Positions 1 through 14,750 of a stretch of DNA of 64,000 nt are shown piece after piece. Location: NCBI RefSeq assembly GCF_004342585.1, contig NZ_SLZQ01000004.1:124001-188000 (forward strand), given 5' to 3'. The position numbers and the translations under genes were made by a program. Under the pieces are notes generated by a model that saw only the letters and a list, made by a program, of their open reading frames with translations, was not told the origin of the DNA and did no database searches. Each line of letters opens with the position of its first letter. Within the stretch, counting starts at the first letter, position 1. The DNA is from Paucimonas lemoignei (GTDB lineage Bacteria > Pseudomonadota > Gammaproteobacteria > Burkholderiales > Burkholderiaceae_D).

Positions 1-182
1 GAGCGAGCTTAAATTCGAGAACTCGCGAGTATATCCCTCATTTTTGGCTCAGTCAACGATTGCGCGGGATTTCACGCGTCAGGCTCGCCGATTACATGTA
101 TTTTTGCCGACACCGCGTTCCGGCATTGTCATTTCGGCATTCATGAGTGGTTTCGCGCGAATGTCATGCCCAATCGACATCG

Positions 183-212
183 AAAAAAAACGGCACCGGG
201 GTACGGTGCCGT
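183..212 (-). terminator. Rho-independent terminator of the rpoBC operon
   Basis: Read on the minus strand just past the rpoC stop, a perfect nine-pair stem (arms ACGGCACCG and CGGTGCCGT, five-base loop) is followed by a run of at least seven T. This is a textbook intrinsic terminator. The remaining bases 1-182 show no convincing gene or site. Confidence 0.9.
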
Positions 213-235
213 TCTTGTTATTGCGGAAAAGCTGA

Positions 236-3200
236 TTACGCTTCGCCGCCTTCCTGAGTTCCGAAGCTTTCGGCAGGAGCTTCTTCGCTGTCGGTCGAAC
301 GGGCGTTTTGCTCAGCTTGCAGCAATGCGGTCCGCTCTTCGGCTTCCCAGGTTTCCTTCTCCTTGCGAGCGCGGTGATAAGCCAAACCGGTACCGGCAGG
401 GATGAGGCGACCGACGATGACGTTTTCCTTCAAGCCACGCAGGCCGTCGCGCTTGCCCATGATGGCAGCTTCGGTCAGCACACGAGTGGTTTCCTGGAAG
501 GATGCTGCGGAGATGAAGGAATCGGTCGACAGCGATGCCTTGGTAATACCCAGCAGTACGTTTTCGTAAGTTGCGGGGCGACCACCGGCAGCGATGACGC
601 GATCGTTTTCGTCCAGCAGTTCCGAACGCTCGACTTGCTCGCCCGGGATGTAGTTGGCGTCACCCGCATCGACGATTTGAACGCGGCGCAACATCTGGCG
701 CACGATGACTTCGATGTGTTTGTCGTTAATCTTCACACCTTGCAAGCGGTACACGTCTTGCACTTCGTCGACGATGTAGCGAGCCAATGCTTCGATACCC
801 AGGAGGCGCAGGATGTCTTGCGGGTCGGCCGGGCCGTCCACGATCATCTCGCCCTTGTTCACCACCTGGCCGTCGTGCACCAGCACTTGCTTGTCCTTGG
901 TAATCAGGAACTCGTGCTTGTTGCCTTCCATGTCGGTGATTTCCAGGCGCTGTTTGCCCTTGGTTTCCTTGCCGAATGCCACTGTGCCGGTAACTTCCGC
1001 CAGCATGCCGGCATCCTTCGGCGAGCGTGCTTCGAACAACTCAGCCACGCGCGGCAGACCGCCGGTAATGTCACGGGTCTTCTGCGATTCGGTCGGGATA
1101 CGCGCCAACACTTCACCGACGCTCACCTGCTGACCGTCCTTCACCGTGATCAGCGCACCGACCTGGAAGCCGATGGTTACCGGATGTTCGGTGCCGGCGA
1201 TCTTCACTTCTTCGCCCTTGTCGTTCAGCAGTTTCACCTGCGGGCGGGCGCTCTTGGCGGTAGAAGTGCTGCGGCGCTTGGCATCGATAACCACCAGCGT
1301 CGACAGGCCGGTCACTTCGTCGATCTGCTTGGCGACGGTAACGCCTTCCTCGACATTCTCGAACTTCACCGTACCGGCGTATTCGGTAATGATCGGACGA
1401 GTCAGCGGATCCCATGTTGCCAGGGCGGTACCGGCCTTGATGACCAGTCCATCCTTGACGATCAGGGTGGCACCGTACGGCACCTTGTGACGTTCACGCT
1501 CACGGCCATGGTCGTCGGTGATCAGCACTTCGCCGGAACGGGAAATGACGATCTGCTCGCCCTTGCCGTTGGTGACATAACGCATGGTGGCGGTAAAGCG
1601 CACCGTACCGTTGGACTTGGCTTCCACGGAAGAAGCGACTGCCGCACGCGAAGCCGCACCACCGATGTGGAAGGTACGCATGGTCAGCTGGGTTCCCGGC
1701 TCACCAATCGACTGCGCAGCGACCACACCGACCGCCTCACCAGCGGCAACCAGCGTGCCGCGGCCGAGATCGCGACCATAGCACTTGGCGCACAGGCCAT
1801 AGCGCGTGTCGCAGGTCAGCGGCGTGCGGACCTTGACTTCATCGATGCCCAAGCGCTCGATTTCCTCGACCTTGTCTTCATCCAGCAAAGTGCCGGCTTC
1901 ATACAGGGTTGCCTGCGTTTCCGGATTGATGACGTCAATCGCGGCAACACGGCCGAGGATACGGTCGCGCAGTGCTTCGATGACTTCACCGCCTTCAACC
2001 AGCGCCTTCATTGCGGCGCCATTAGAGGTGCCGCAATCGTCCTCGATCACCACCAGATCCTGGGTCACGTCGACCAGACGGCGAGTCAGGTAACCGGAGT
2101 TCGCGGTCTTCAACGCGGTATCGGCCAGACCTTTACGTGCACCGTGAGTAGAGATGAAGTACTGCAGAACGTTCAAGCCTTCGCGGAAGTTCGCGGTAAT
2201 CGGCGTCTCGATAATCGAGCCGTCCGGCTTGGCCATCAGGCCGCGCATACCGGCGAGCTGGCGAATCTGGGCAGCGGAACCGCGCGCACCGGAGTCGGCC
2301 ATCATGTAAATCGCATTGAACGATTCCTGCGTGGCTTGAGTGCCGTCACGCTTGGTAACAGGCTCGACTTTCAGCTGGTCCATCATGGCCTTGCCGACCT
2401 CATCACCGGCCTTGCCCCAGATATCCACCACCTTGTTGTAGCGCTCGCCTGCGGTAACCAGACCGGAAGCGTACTGCTGCTCGATCTGCTTAACTTCATG
2501 CTCGGCCTGCGAGATGATGGTGGTCTTTTGCGGCGGCACCAGCATGTCGTCCACGCAGATCGAAATGCCGGCGCGGGTCGCCAAGCGGAAGCCTGACTGC
2601 AGCAACTGGTCGGCGAAGACCACGGTCGCGCGCAGGCCGCACTTACGGAACGACGTGTTGATCAGCTTGGAGATTTCCTTTTTCTTCAGCGCCTTGTTCA
2701 ACACAGTGAACGGCAGGCCCTTCGGCAGAATCTCCGACAGAATGGCGCGGCCGACCGTGGTTTCGTAACGCTTGACGGTCTTGACGAATTCGCCGGTTGT
2801 CGCATCTTTCGGATACTCGGTGATGCGCACGGTGATACGGGTAGTCAGTTCGACTTCCTTGTTTTCGTAAGCGCGGATCACTTCCGACACGTCCGGGAAC
2901 AGCATGCCTTCGCCCTTGCCGTTGATACGTTCACGGGTGGCGTAGTACAGACCCAGCACGATATCCTGCGACGGCACGATCGACGGTTCGCCGTTGGACG
3001 GGAACAGGATGTTGTTCGAAGCCAGCATCAAAGTGCGGGCTTCCATCTGTGCTTCGATCGACAACGGCACGTGGACAGCCATCTGGTCACCGTCGAAGTC
3101 GGCGTTGAACGCCGCGCAAACCAGGGGGTGCAGCTGGATCGCCTTACCTTCGATCAGCACCGGCTCGAACGCCTGGATACCCAGACGGTGCAGGGTCGGC

Positions 3201-4477
3201 GCACGGTTCAGCATCACCGGATGTTCACGGATGACTTCTTCCAGGATGTCCCACACCACCGGTTCCTGGATTTCGACCAGCTTCTTGGCAGCCTTGATGG
3301 TGGTAGCCAGGCCCATCAATTCCAGCTTGTTGAAGATGAATGGCTTGAACAGTTCCAATGCCATCAGCTTCGGCAGACCACATTGATGGAGTTTCAACTG
3401 CGGGCCCACCACGATGACGGAACGGCCCGAGTAGTCGACGCGCTTACCCAGCAAGTTTTGACGGAAGCGACCGCCCTTACCCTTGATCATTTCAGCCAGC
3501 GACTTCAGCGGACGCTTGTTGGCGCCGGTCATGGCTTTACCGCGACGGCCGTTATCCAGCAACGAGTCGACTGCCTCTTGCAGCATTCGCTTTTCGTTGC
3601 GGGTGATGATTTCCGGAGCGCGCAATTCCATCAGGCGCTTCAGACGATTGTTACGGTTGATGACGCGACGATACAGATCGTTGAGGTCGGAGGTCGCAAA
3701 GCGGCCGCCATCCAGCGGGACCAGCGGGCGCAGTTCCGGCGGCAAGACCGGCAGCACTTCCATGATCATCCAGTCCGGCTTGATGCCGGAGCGCTGGAAT
3801 GCTTCCAGCACTTTCAGACGCTTGGCGTACTTCTTGATCTTGGCTTCCGACTTGGAATCCTTGAGCTCTTGGCGCAGGGTCTCGGCTTCGCGGTCGATAT
3901 CGATCGAGCGCAGCAGTTCACGAATACCCTCGGCGCCCATGAACGCGGTGAAGTCGTCGCCGTATTCTTCATACTTGGCAGCGTAATCGTCTTCCGACAT
4001 GATCTGGCACTTCTTCAGCGGCGTCATACCCGGATCGGTCACGACATAGGCTTCGAAGTACAACACGCGTTCGATATCGCGCAGTGTCATGTCGAGCACC
4101 ATGCCCAGACGCGACGGCAGCGATTTCAGGAACCAGATATGCGCGGTCGGCGAAGCCAGTTCGATGTGGCCCATGCGCTCGCGGCGCACTTTCGCCAGCG
4201 TGACTTCGACGCCGCACTTTTCGCAAATGACGCCGCGGTGCTTCAGGCGCTTGTACTTGCCGCACAAGCACTCGTAATCCTTGATCGGGCCAAAGATCTT
4301 GGCGCAGAACAGACCGTCGCGCTCCGGCTTGAAGGTACGGTAGTTGATGGTTTCCGGCTTCTTGACTTCGCCGTAGGACCAGGAACGGATTTTCTCGGGC
4401 GACGCCAGGCCAATCTTGATGGCGTCGAATTGTTCATTTTGCTGAACTTGCTTGAATAGATCGAGCAGAGCTTTCAT
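236..4477 (-). CDS. rpoC: DNA-directed RNA polymerase subunit beta'
   Basis: Encodes the largest subunit of RNA polymerase, which holds the catalytic Mg2+ and the clamp. The 1413-residue length is normal for betaproteobacteria. The N-terminal zinc-binding cysteines ([15 protein letters not shown]) and the absolutely conserved NADFDGDQM catalytic loop near residue 460 are present. An in-frame GTG lies three codons upstream, but it overlaps the GGAG ribosome-binding sequence, so the ATG at 4477 is the start. It follows rpoB after an unusually long 233-bp gap and is closed by the terminator at 183-212. Confidence 0.99.
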   Translation of the reverse strand: MKALLDLFKQVQQNEQFDAIKIGLASPEKIRSWSYGEVKKPETINYRTFKPERDGLFCAKIFGPIKDYECLCGKYKRLKHRGVICEKCGVEVTLAKVRRERMGHIELASPTAHIWFLKSLPSRLGMVLDMTLRDIERVLYFEAYVVTDPGMTPLKKCQIMSEDDYAAKYEEYGDDFTAFMGAEGIRELLRSIDIDREAETLRQELKDSKSEAKIKKYAKRLKVLEAFQRSGIKPDWMIMEVLPVLPPELRPLVPLDGGRFATSDLNDLYRRVINRNNRLKRLMELRAPEIITRNEKRMLQEAVDSLLDNGRRGKAMTGANKRPLKSLAEMIKGKGGRFRQNLLGKRVDYSGRSVIVVGPQLKLHQCGLPKLMALELFKPFIFNKLELMGLATTIKAAKKLVEIQEPVVWDILEEVIREHPVMLNRAPTLHRLGIQAFEPVLIEGKAIQLHPLVCAAFNADFDGDQMAVHVPLSIEAQMEARTLMLASNNILFPSNGEPSIVPSQDIVLGLYYATRERINGKGEGMLFPDVSEVIRAYENKEVELTTRITVRITEYPKDATTGEFVKTVKRYETTVGRAILSEILPKGLPFTVLNKALKKKEISKLINTSFRKCGLRATVVFADQLLQSGFRLATRAGISICVDDMLVPPQKTTIISQAEHEVKQIEQQYASGLVTAGERYNKVVDIWGKAGDEVGKAMMDQLKVEPVTKRDGTQATQESFNAIYMMADSGARGSAAQIRQLAGMRGLMAKPDGSIIETPITANFREGLNVLQYFISTHGARKGLADTALKTANSGYLTRRLVDVTQDLVVIEDDCGTSNGAAMKALVEGGEVIEALRDRILGRVAAIDVINPETQATLYEAGTLLDEDKVEEIERLGIDEVKVRTPLTCDTRYGLCAKCYGRDLGRGTLVAAGEAVGVVAAQSIGEPGTQLTMRTFHIGGAASRAAVASSVEAKSNGTVRFTATMRYVTNGKGEQIVISRSGEVLITDDHGRERERHKVPYGATLIVKDGLVIKAGTALATWDPLTRPIITEYAGTVKFENVEEGVTVAKQIDEVTGLSTLVVIDAKRRSTSTAKSARPQVKLLNDKGEEVKIAGTEHPVTIGFQVGALITVKDGQQVSVGEVLARIPTESQKTRDITGGLPRVAELFEARSPKDAGMLAEVTGTVAFGKETKGKQRLEITDMEGNKHEFLITKDKQVLVHDGQVVNKGEMIVDGPADPQDILRLLGIEALARYIVDEVQDVYRLQGVKINDKHIEVIVRQMLRRVQIVDAGDANYIPGEQVERSELLDENDRVIAAGGRPATYENVLLGITKASLSTDSFISAASFQETTRVLTEAAIMGKRDGLRGLKENVIVGRLIPAGTGLAYHRARKEKETWEAEERTALLQAEQNARSTDSEEAPAESFGTQEGGEA

Positions 4478-4710
4478 TGGTATCACTCCAGTAAGGCGTG
4501 AAAAACGCTTGACGGTAATGCTTGGAAACTGCGATTCGCTTCAACCCTGTTCGCACTGGCGGGAGAGCCCTTCCCTGCCTCGGGAGAGTTCCGCCGGTAC
4601 CGGGAACGAGTGCCGCTTCCCCTACCTGCCAACTACAACTGCGAAATGCCGGCACTTGGCCAGCATTCCAAATTCTTGCCGCTCCCTTGCGAGAGCGGCT
4701 CCTTTATTGC
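4478..4710 (-). other. rpoB-rpoC intergenic spacer with hairpins
   Basis: This 233-bp spacer is GC-rich and contains no gene. Directly behind the rpoB stop a seven-pair stem (arms GCCGCTC and GAGCGGC, 4678-4699) forms without a T run, so it is unlikely to terminate. The octamer CGGGAGAG occurs twice in the plus-strand reading (near 4560 and 4582). A processing site or regulatory structure between the two subunit genes is possible but unproven. Confidence 0.5.
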
Positions 4711-8817
<4,107 letters not shown>

Positions 8818-9077
8818 GGACACTCCGTGAGTGACAGGTAGGATGGAGAATTCAGGTTTCGCCACGAGAAAGGATGTCCCTCCTCATCAATCTGCGAAAC
8901 CTCAAGTCTCGGCTCCGAGTACTTTCTTAAACTTGCCTTGGCTAGACCAGCGCCACAAACAAGCCGCATTTACTGCATAAATCGAAAACGACAAAGGAGC
9001 CAAAGCCGAATCCTTCCTGAGAAGGTATCGCACTTTGACTCCGGCGCTACAAAACTAGCAACGCCCCAGCAAACCTA
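8818..9077 (-). other. rplL-rpoB intergenic spacer
   Basis: These 260 bp between rplL and rpoB hold no gene. On the minus strand a small hairpin (CCTTC, four-base loop, GAAGG) lies in the middle. In enterobacteria this interval carries an attenuator and an RNase III site. Here there is no T run, so an attenuator cannot be claimed from the sequence. Confidence 0.4.
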
Positions 9078-9455
9078 TTACTTGAGGTCAGCCTTGGCGC
9101 CAGCTTCTTCCAGCTTCTTCTTGGCAGCTTCAGCGTCAGCCTTGGCCAGACCTTCTTTAACTGGCTTCGGTGCACCGTCGACCAGATCCTTGGCTTCTTT
9201 CAGGCCCAGACCGGTGATTTCGCGGACAGCTTTAATGACGCCAACCTTGTTAGCACCCACTTCAGCCAGAACCACGGTGAATTCGGTTTGCTCTTCAGCA
9301 GCAGCGGCAGCAGCACCGCCGCCAGCCGGACCAGCAACTGCCATTGCAGCAGCGGAAACACCGAATTTTTCTTCGAATGCCTTGACCAGGTCATTCAGTT
9401 CCATCACGGACAGCGCGCCTACGGCTTCCAGGATCTCTTCTTTGCTAATTGCCAT
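9078..9455 (-). CDS. rplL: 50S ribosomal protein L7/L12
   Basis: Forms the flexible ribosomal stalk that recruits translation factors, as dimers bound to L10. The 125-residue protein has the N-terminal dimerisation helix pair, an alanine-rich hinge (about residues 37-55) and the conserved C-terminal factor-binding domain ([27 protein letters not shown]). It sits 62 bp behind rplJ, and an AGGAG ribosome-binding site precedes the ATG. Confidence 0.98.
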   Translation of the reverse strand: MAISKEEILEAVGALSVMELNDLVKAFEEKFGVSAAAMAVAGPAGGGAAAAAAEEQTEFTVVLAEVGANKVGVIKAVREITGLGLKEAKDLVDGAPKPVKEGLAKADAEAAKKKLEEAGAKADLK

Positions 9456-9517
9456 TTAAAACTCCTAATTGGTATTGGTTACTTCATCTAGTCGGTACAC
9501 ATGCCAGGCAAAGCGCA

Positions 9518-10015
9518 TTAAGCGGCTTCGCCTTCTTTCTTGGCTGCCAAAGCAGCCAAGCCACGCGCAAATGCCGAAACCGGTGCCTGCATAACGCCCA
9601 ACAGCTGGGCCAGCAGAACTTCACGGGTCGGAATATTAGCCAACGCGGCAACACCGGTTTTATCCAGTGATTTGCCTGCGTAGTTACCTGCCTTGATGAC
9701 CAGCTTGTCGTTGGTTTTGGCGAAGTCATTGATGACTTTCGCTGCAGCCACGGCATCTTCGGAGATCGAATAGATCAACGGACCGGTCATTTCGGAGGCG
9801 AGGCCGGAGAATGCGGTTCCTTCGACGGCGCGACGTGCCAGCGTGTTTTTCAACACGCGCAGGTACACACCTTGGGAACGCGCATTGGCGCGCAGTTGCG
9901 TCATGTGACCAACCTGGATGCCACGGTATTCGGCGACGACGATGGTCTGCGCTTTTGCTACTTGTGCGGAGACTTCTGCGACGACGGCCTTCTTGTCATT
10001 CAGATTGAGACTCAA
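9518..10015 (-). CDS. rplJ: 50S ribosomal protein L10
   Basis: L10 anchors L7/L12 dimers to the 50S subunit and in many bacteria represses its own mRNA. No ATG fits. Two in-frame TTG codons occur at 10021 and 10015. The GGAGG at 10022-10026 touches the first but is six bases from the second, so translation most likely starts at TTG 10015 and gives [15 protein letters not shown] (165 residues), the expected N-terminus. The C-terminal L12-binding helix is present. The rare TTG start may help keep L10 synthesis responsive to its leader. Confidence 0.96.
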   Translation of the reverse strand: MSLNLNDKKAVVAEVSAQVAKAQTIVVAEYRGIQVGHMTQLRANARSQGVYLRVLKNTLARRAVEGTAFSGLASEMTGPLIYSISEDAVAAAKVINDFAKTNDKLVIKAGNYAGKSLDKTGVAALANIPTREVLLAQLLGVMQAPVSAFARGLAALAAKKEGEAA

Positions 10016-10021
10016 GATCAA

Positions 10022-10026
10022 CCTCC
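10022..10026 (-). promoter_or_regulatory. Ribosome-binding site that selects the TTG start of rplJ
   Basis: GGAGG lies exactly six bases before the TTG codon at 10015 and directly against the earlier TTG at 10021. Only the second spacing is usable. Confidence 0.8.
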
Positions 10027-10039
10027 AAAAATGATGCTC

Positions 10040-10349
10040 GGGATATTACTTCCTCGCATCGGTTCGAACACGGCGTCCGAAGTTAGGAGTTCCATACTGG
10101 CAGACCAGCTTAGAGACTACAAAACTTGTTCGGGTTCACCATCTGCGTTGGGTAAGGAATAATTTCTTATGTCCTGGTTTAACCTTGCACATCAACCACT
10201 TGTGCTCGGCCCAACGGTCTTTGATTGCCTGCCCCGCTTACCTTAAAAACTTGACACGGGCATTACTCCGCGCTCATTTTCGAGGCTGACGGCACAGCCC
10301 AAAGAATCGCCCCACGCCGCTTGTACGGCATGAGGACTTAAACCTTCAA
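10040..10349 (-). promoter_or_regulatory. rplJ leader region, probable L10-binding leader RNA
   Basis: The 334-bp gap between rplA and rplJ contains no gene. At 10133-10147 the minus strand reads CGCAGATGGTGAACC, which resembles the CGTAGACGGTGA segment I recall from the L10-binding kink-turn region of the E. coli rplJ leader. Position about 120 bases before the start codon also fits. No sure promoter hexamers were found. Autogenous control by L10 is inferred from the family. Confidence 0.4.
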
Positions 10350-11045
10350 TTACGCAGCCAGGCTACCCTGGTCAACGCGCACACCAGCACCCATGGTCGA
10401 CGAGATCGCGACCTTGCGCAGGTATACACCCTTGCTGGTTGCTGGCTTGGCCTTGTTCAGCGCATCGATCAGGGCCAACAGGTTGGCTTTCAGATCGGCA
10501 TCCGAGAAGGACTTGCGGCCGATGGTGGCGTGAATGATGCCGGACTTGTCGGTACGGTATTGCACCTGACCAGCCTTGGCATTCTTGACTGCAGTAGCCA
10601 CGTCCGGAGTGACGGTACCGACCTTCGGGTTCGGCATCAGGCCACGCGGCCCCAGCACTTGACCCAAGGTACCGACGATACGCATGGTATCCGGCGAAGC
10701 GATGACGATATCGAACGGCATGTCGCCGCCCTTGATACGCTCGGCCAGGTCTTCCATGCCGACGATATCGGCACCAGCAGCCTTGGCGGCCTCAGCCTTG
10801 TCGCCCGAAGCGAACACAGCCACGCGCACGGTCTTGCCGGTACCGGCCGGCAGCACTACGGAACCGCGAACAACCTGGTCCGACTTCTTGGCATCGACGC
10901 CGAGCTGCACAGCCACGTCGATCGATTCATTGAACTTGGCGGTCGCGCATTCCTTGATCAGGGCGATGGCGTTATCGAACGGGTAGGACTTGGTACGATC
11001 GACTTTTGCTTTTTGCGCTTGAGCGCGCTTGGACAGTTTTGCCAT
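10350..11045 (-). CDS. rplA: 50S ribosomal protein L1
   Basis: L1 binds 23S rRNA to form the mobile L1 stalk that helps release deacylated tRNA, and is a translational repressor of the rplK-rplA mRNA in other bacteria. The 231-residue protein is full length, with the conserved [12 protein letters not shown] and [15 protein letters not shown] segments. Its ATG follows the rplK stop after a single base, so the two genes are translationally coupled. Confidence 0.98.
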   Translation of the reverse strand: MAKLSKRAQAQKAKVDRTKSYPFDNAIALIKECATAKFNESIDVAVQLGVDAKKSDQVVRGSVVLPAGTGKTVRVAVFASGDKAEAAKAAGADIVGMEDLAERIKGGDMPFDIVIASPDTMRIVGTLGQVLGPRGLMPNPKVGTVTPDVATAVKNAKAGQVQYRTDKSGIIHATIGRKSFSDADLKANLLALIDALNKAKPATSKGVYLRKVAISSTMGAGVRVDQGSLAA

Positions 11046-11046
11046 G

Positions 11047-11478
11047 TTACAGACCCTCCACCGTGATACCCATCGAACGAGCGGAACCGGCGATGGTACG
11101 CACGGCTGCTTCCATGTCAGCGGCCGTCAGATCCGGACGCTTGGTCGTTGCGATTTCTTCAGCTTGCTTGCGGGTGATCTTGCCAACCTTATCGGTATGC
11201 GGCTTCGCAGAACCCTTCTGGATGCCAGCGGCTTTCTTGATCAGGATGGTTGCCGGCGGCGTCTTCATCACGAAGGTGAAGGACTTGTCCGCGAAAGCTG
11301 TGATCACGACAGGAATCGGCAGACCCGGTTCCACGCCTTGAGTCTGGGCGTTGAAGGCCTTGCAGAATTCCATGATGTTCAGACCGCGCTGACCCAGCGC
11401 AGGGCCGATCGGAGGAGAGGGATTGGCTTTACCAGCCGGAACTTGCAGCTTAATAAAGCCGACGATTTTCTTGGCCAT
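11047..11478 (-). CDS. rplK: 50S ribosomal protein L11
   Basis: L11 forms the GTPase-associated centre with 23S rRNA and is needed for RelA sensing of uncharged tRNA. The 143-residue protein starts [30 protein letters not shown], the proline-rich signature of the family. The frame is open 13 codons further, but the ATG at 11478 has GGAG upstream and gives the conserved N-terminus. Confidence 0.98.
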   Translation of the reverse strand: MAKKIVGFIKLQVPAGKANPSPPIGPALGQRGLNIMEFCKAFNAQTQGVEPGLPIPVVITAFADKSFTFVMKTPPATILIKKAAGIQKGSAKPHTDKVGKITRKQAEEIATTKRPDLTAADMEAAVRTIAGSARSMGITVEGL

Positions 11479-11651
11479 GATGGCTCCTGTATTGATTGAG
11501 TGATAGCGCCCGTTCACCGATGAAGTTACTAAGGCTCCTCCTGGTACTGCTAATGCCGATTTTCACGAACTGCTGTGGCGCCCGGCGCAGCGCATATTTT
11601 TTAAAGCAATGAAACGCCAAACATTTGGCCACACTGAAAAGGCAGGACCTC

Positions 11652-12248
11652 TTACACCTTTTCGACTTGTCCGAACTCGAGCTCGACTGGAGTCGCGCGG
11701 CCGAAAATCGTCACGGATACACGCACGCGCGATTTTTCGTAGTTGACTTCCTCGACATTGCCATTGAAGTCGGTGAATGGGCCATCCTTGATGCGCACCA
11801 TTTCCCCCACTTCGTACAACACCTTGGGACGCGGCTTTTCCACGCCTTCCTGCATTTGCTGCAGGATCTTGTCGACTTCATGCGGCGGGATCGGCGTCGG
11901 CTTGTTGGACTTGCCGCCAATGAAACCGGTCACCTTGCTGGTATTTTTCACCAGATGCCAAGTGTCGTCGGTCATTTCCATCTCGACCAGCACATAGCCA
12001 GGGAAGAAGCGACGCTCGGTGACTGCTTTTTGACCGTTTCTGACCTCAACCACTTCTTCGGTCGGCACCAGAATCTGGCCAAACTGATCTTCCATGGCAG
12101 CACGCGCGATACGCTCACGCAGAGCACGTTGCACACTCTTTTCCATGCCGGAATAAACATGCACCACGTACCAGCGCTTCTTGCTGGCAGCGGCGGGCGC
12201 GGCGTTCTGGCCCTCGGCAGGCACATCGCCTTGAATATTCTCGCTCAT
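11652..12248 (-). CDS. nusG: Transcription termination/antitermination factor NusG
   Basis: NusG binds RNA polymerase and links it to Rho and, through NusE, to the ribosome. The 198-residue protein has the NGN domain ([16 protein letters not shown] to about residue 135) and a C-terminal KOW domain ([18 protein letters not shown]). It carries a short extra N-terminal stretch ([21 protein letters not shown]) typical of betaproteobacteria. Its ATG lies two bases behind the secE stop, so the pair is coupled. Confidence 0.98.
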   Translation of the reverse strand: MSENIQGDVPAEGQNAAPAAASKKRWYVVHVYSGMEKSVQRALRERIARAAMEDQFGQILVPTEEVVEVRNGQKAVTERRFFPGYVLVEMEMTDDTWHLVKNTSKVTGFIGGKSNKPTPIPPHEVDKILQQMQEGVEKPRPKVLYEVGEMVRIKDGPFTDFNGNVEEVNYEKSRVRVSVTIFGRATPVELEFGQVEKV

Positions 12249-12250
12249 TA

Positions 12251-12631
12251 TTATTTCCAGCCTAGGATCAGGTCGTACAGCACCACTTCGAGCAACTTGT
12301 CGGTTCCCCAGAGGAAGATCGCCATGATGACGACAAATCCGAAGACGACGCCGGTGATTTGCATGGCCTCTTTGCGGCTCGGCCACACTACTTTCTTGGT
12401 TTCGCGCACAGACTCCTTGGCGAACGCCAGGAAATTGCGCCCAGGCTCAGCGGTCCAGAGCAACAGAACAGCCACTACCAAGCCACCAATCAAAGCGCTT
12501 GCGCGCAGCAGCGTTTGCTGGCCAGCCAATGCATAAAAACCAACAACACCTGCAAGCGCGGCGAACACAGCCAGCGCAACCTTTACCTTGTCGCCGGACG
12601 TGCTTACGGTCTGTACGGGATTGTTAGACAT
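12251..12631 (-). CDS. secE: Preprotein translocase subunit SecE
   Basis: SecE clamps SecY in the inner-membrane Sec translocon. At 126 residues with three predicted membrane helices (about residues 19-38, 42-60 and 93-117) it matches the long proteobacterial form. The conserved essential region ([19 protein letters not shown]) precedes the last helix. The start at 12631 gives MSNNPVQT; the 22 codons further upstream overlap the tRNA-Trp gene and are not translated. Confidence 0.97.
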   Translation of the reverse strand: MSNNPVQTVSTSGDKVKVALAVFAALAGVVGFYALAGQQTLLRASALIGGLVVAVLLLWTAEPGRNFLAFAKESVRETKKVVWPSRKEAMQITGVVFGFVVIMAIFLWGTDKLLEVVLYDLILGWK

Positions 12632-12667
12632 ACTATTTTTGCTTTCGGTGCCCTGCACCTGAATCGG

Positions 12668-12743
12668 TGGCAGGGGCGGAGGGCCTCGAACCCCCAACCT
12701 ACGGTTTTGGAGACCGTCACTCTGCCAATTGAGCTACGCCCCT
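12668..12743 (-). tRNA. tRNA-Trp (anticodon CCA)
   Basis: A full cloverleaf reads on the minus strand: acceptor AGGGGCG pairs with CGCCCCT, the D arm is GCTC..GAGT, the anticodon is CCA in CTCCAAA, the T arm contains GGTTCGAGG, and the 3' CCA is encoded. It sits immediately before secE, the usual betaproteobacterial position. Confidence 0.97.
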
Positions 12744-12809
12744 ACTAACTTGTCGATGTTACGCGCCAAGCGCTTTACTACTGACCGGCGCACAACATTT
12801 CAATTATTT

Positions 12810-12830
12810 GAGGGCAGATTACTTGCCCTC
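12810..12830 (-). terminator. Stem-loop behind tuf, possible terminator
   Basis: A seven-pair stem (arms GAGGGCA and TGCCCTC, seven-base loop) lies 62 bp past the tuf stop. It is followed by AAATAATTG rather than a T run, so partial termination or mRNA 3'-end stabilisation before tRNA-Trp is the most that can be suggested. Confidence 0.4.
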
Positions 12831-12891
12831 TTCAACACTCACCGAAAGTGAAGCGGCAGATTGTACCACTTCACTCTCGTTTTGACGCGTA

Positions 12892-14082
12892 TTACTCGAT
12901 GATTTTAGCGACGACGCCGGCGCCGACGGTACGGCCACCTTCACGGATAGCGAAGCGCAGGCCTTCTTCCATCGCGATCGGGTTGATCAGTTGCACAGTG
13001 ATCGAGACGTTATCGCCAGGCATCACCATTTCCTTGTCCTTCGGCAGCTCGATCGAACCAGTCACGTCCGTGGTACGGAAGTAGAACTGCGGACGATAGT
13101 TATTGAAGAACGGGGTGTGACGACCACCTTCGTCTTTCGACAGAACATAGATCTCGCCGGTGAAGTGCTTGTGCGGCTTGATCGAACCCGGCTTGGCCAG
13201 CACTTGGCCGCGCTCGACTTCTTCACGCTTGGTACCGCGCAGCAGCACGCCAACGTTGTCGCCAGCTTGACCTTGGTCCAGCAGCTTGCGGAACATTTCC
13301 ACGCCAGTGCAGGTGGTCTTGACGGTATCACGGATACCAACGATTTCGATTTCTTCGCCGACCTTGATGATGCCGCGCTCAACACGACCAGTCACCACGG
13401 TACCGCGACCGGAGATCGAGAACACGTCTTCCACCGGCATCAGGAAGGTGCCGTCGATGGCACGTTCCGGCGTCGGAATGTAGCTGTCCAGGGCTTCAGC
13501 CAGCTTCAGGATGGCGCCTTCACCCAGGTCGCCCTTGTCGCCTTCCAGCGCCAGCTTAGCCGAACCGCGGATGATCGGCAGATCGTCGCCCGGGAATTCG
13601 TACTTGGAAAGCAGCTCGCGCACTTCCATTTCAACCAGTTCCAGCAGTTCTGCGTCGTCGACCATGTCGCACTTGTTCAGGAACACGATGATGTACGGCA
13701 CACCAACCTGGCGAGCCAGCAGGATGTGTTCGCGGGTTTGCGGCATCGGGCCGTCAGCGGCCGAGCACACCAGGATCGCGCCGTCCATCTGCGCTGCACC
13801 GGTAATCATGTTCTTGACGTAGTCAGCGTGGCCCGGGCAGTCAACGTGGGCGTAGTGACGGTTCTGGGTTTCGTATTCAACGTGCGCGGTGTTGATGGTG
13901 ATGCCGCGTGCCTTTTCTTCAGGAGCAGCGTCGATCTCATCGTACTTCTTGGCTTCGCCGCCAAACTTCGCCGACAGCACGGTCGCGATTGCCGCGGTCA
14001 GGGTGGTCTTGCCATGGTCAACGTGACCAATGGTGCCAACGTTCACGTGCGGTTTCGTCCGCTCAAACTTGCCTTTTGCCAT
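12892..14082 (-). CDS. tuf: Elongation factor Tu
   Basis: EF-Tu delivers aminoacyl-tRNA to the ribosome in a GTP-dependent way. The 396-residue protein has the G1 loop GHVDHGKT (residues 19-26), DCPGH, NKCD and the three-domain layout. An AGGAG site precedes the ATG. This copy belongs to the tRNA-tufB type locus. Most betaproteobacteria have a second copy behind fusA, which would lie outside this window. Confidence 0.99.
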   Translation of the reverse strand: MAKGKFERTKPHVNVGTIGHVDHGKTTLTAAIATVLSAKFGGEAKKYDEIDAAPEEKARGITINTAHVEYETQNRHYAHVDCPGHADYVKNMITGAAQMDGAILVCSAADGPMPQTREHILLARQVGVPYIIVFLNKCDMVDDAELLELVEMEVRELLSKYEFPGDDLPIIRGSAKLALEGDKGDLGEGAILKLAEALDSYIPTPERAIDGTFLMPVEDVFSISGRGTVVTGRVERGIIKVGEEIEIVGIRDTVKTTCTGVEMFRKLLDQGQAGDNVGVLLRGTKREEVERGQVLAKPGSIKPHKHFTGEIYVLSKDEGGRHTPFFNNYRPQFYFRTTDVTGSIELPKDKEMVMPGDNVSITVQLINPIAMEEGLRFAIREGGRTVGAGVVAKIIE

Positions 14083-14206
14083 CTTAGACTCCTAACGATT
14101 GGATGAGTATGTTCAGGCACGTGCCCGACCGTCTTGCTGAAACAACTGATTGGCAGACCAGTCACCCGCGCTTACTGCGCCGGCACCCCGGTCCACCAAT
14201 CTTATC

Positions 14207-14281
<75 letters not shown>

Positions 14282-14325
14282 TTATTTTTGTCGCTCGCCA
14301 CCCGCAGGCGCGCTCGACTCAAACT

Positions 14326-14399
14326 TGGAGCGGGTGAAGGGAATCGAACCCTCGTCTTAAGCTTGGAAGGCTTCAGCTCTACCATTGAGCTACACCCGC
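14326..14399 (-). tRNA. tRNA-Gly (anticodon TCC)
   Basis: Acceptor GCGGGTG pairs with CACCCGC, the anticodon loop CTTCCAA carries TCC, the T arm is GGTTCGATTCC, and the 3' CCA is encoded. It is the middle member of the Tyr-Gly-Thr tRNA cluster. Confidence 0.97.
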
Positions 14400-14457
14400 G
14401 AGGACTGCAATCTGGTACTTCAAACGCTCTATCTATTCTCTGCGCGGTCATCAGACC

Positions 14458-14543
14458 TGGTGGAGGGGGCTGGATTCGAACCAGCGTACTCATAAGAGGG
14501 CAGATTTACAGTCTGCTGCCTTTAACCACTCGGCCACCCCTCC
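14458..14543 (-). tRNA. tRNA-Tyr (anticodon GTA)
   Basis: A class II tRNA of 86 bases. Acceptor GGAGGGG pairs with CCCCTCC, the anticodon loop CTGTAAA carries GTA, there is a long variable arm, and the 3' CCA is encoded. It is the first gene behind the promoter at 14558-14586. Confidence 0.97.
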
Positions 14544-14557
14544 GCAGGGAACCCCAA

Positions 14558-14586
14558 ACTATAGATATCGCTCGCGGTTTTGTCAA
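14558..14586 (-). promoter_or_regulatory. Sigma-70 promoter of the tRNA-Tyr-Gly-Thr-tuf operon
   Basis: On the minus strand a perfect -35 hexamer TTGACA (14581-14586), a 17-base spacer and TATAGT (14558-14563, five of six) stand about 15 bases before the tRNA-Tyr 5' end. The stretch after the -10 is rich in G, as in stringently controlled stable-RNA promoters; that control is inferred. Confidence 0.85.
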
Positions 14587-14750
14587 CGGGCATTCATGAT
14601 TTATACCGATTTTTTTGCAAAATCGGGTGGACAGGCCACTTTCTAGCTGTGTCAGGAACAACGATGGCAGAGGAAATCTTATGCCTTCTTCACCATTTTG
14701 TCTTTGACCAGCGGCATGCCAAGTCGATTTACTTGCCTTCTTCCTATGCT

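Noticed and set aside
308-2596. Long open frame on the strand opposite rpoC (762 codons)
   Set aside because: Mirror of strong codon bias in a highly expressed gene. The predicted protein is rich in His, Gln and Asp with no family resemblance. The same holds for the long frame opposite rpoB at 6217-8808.
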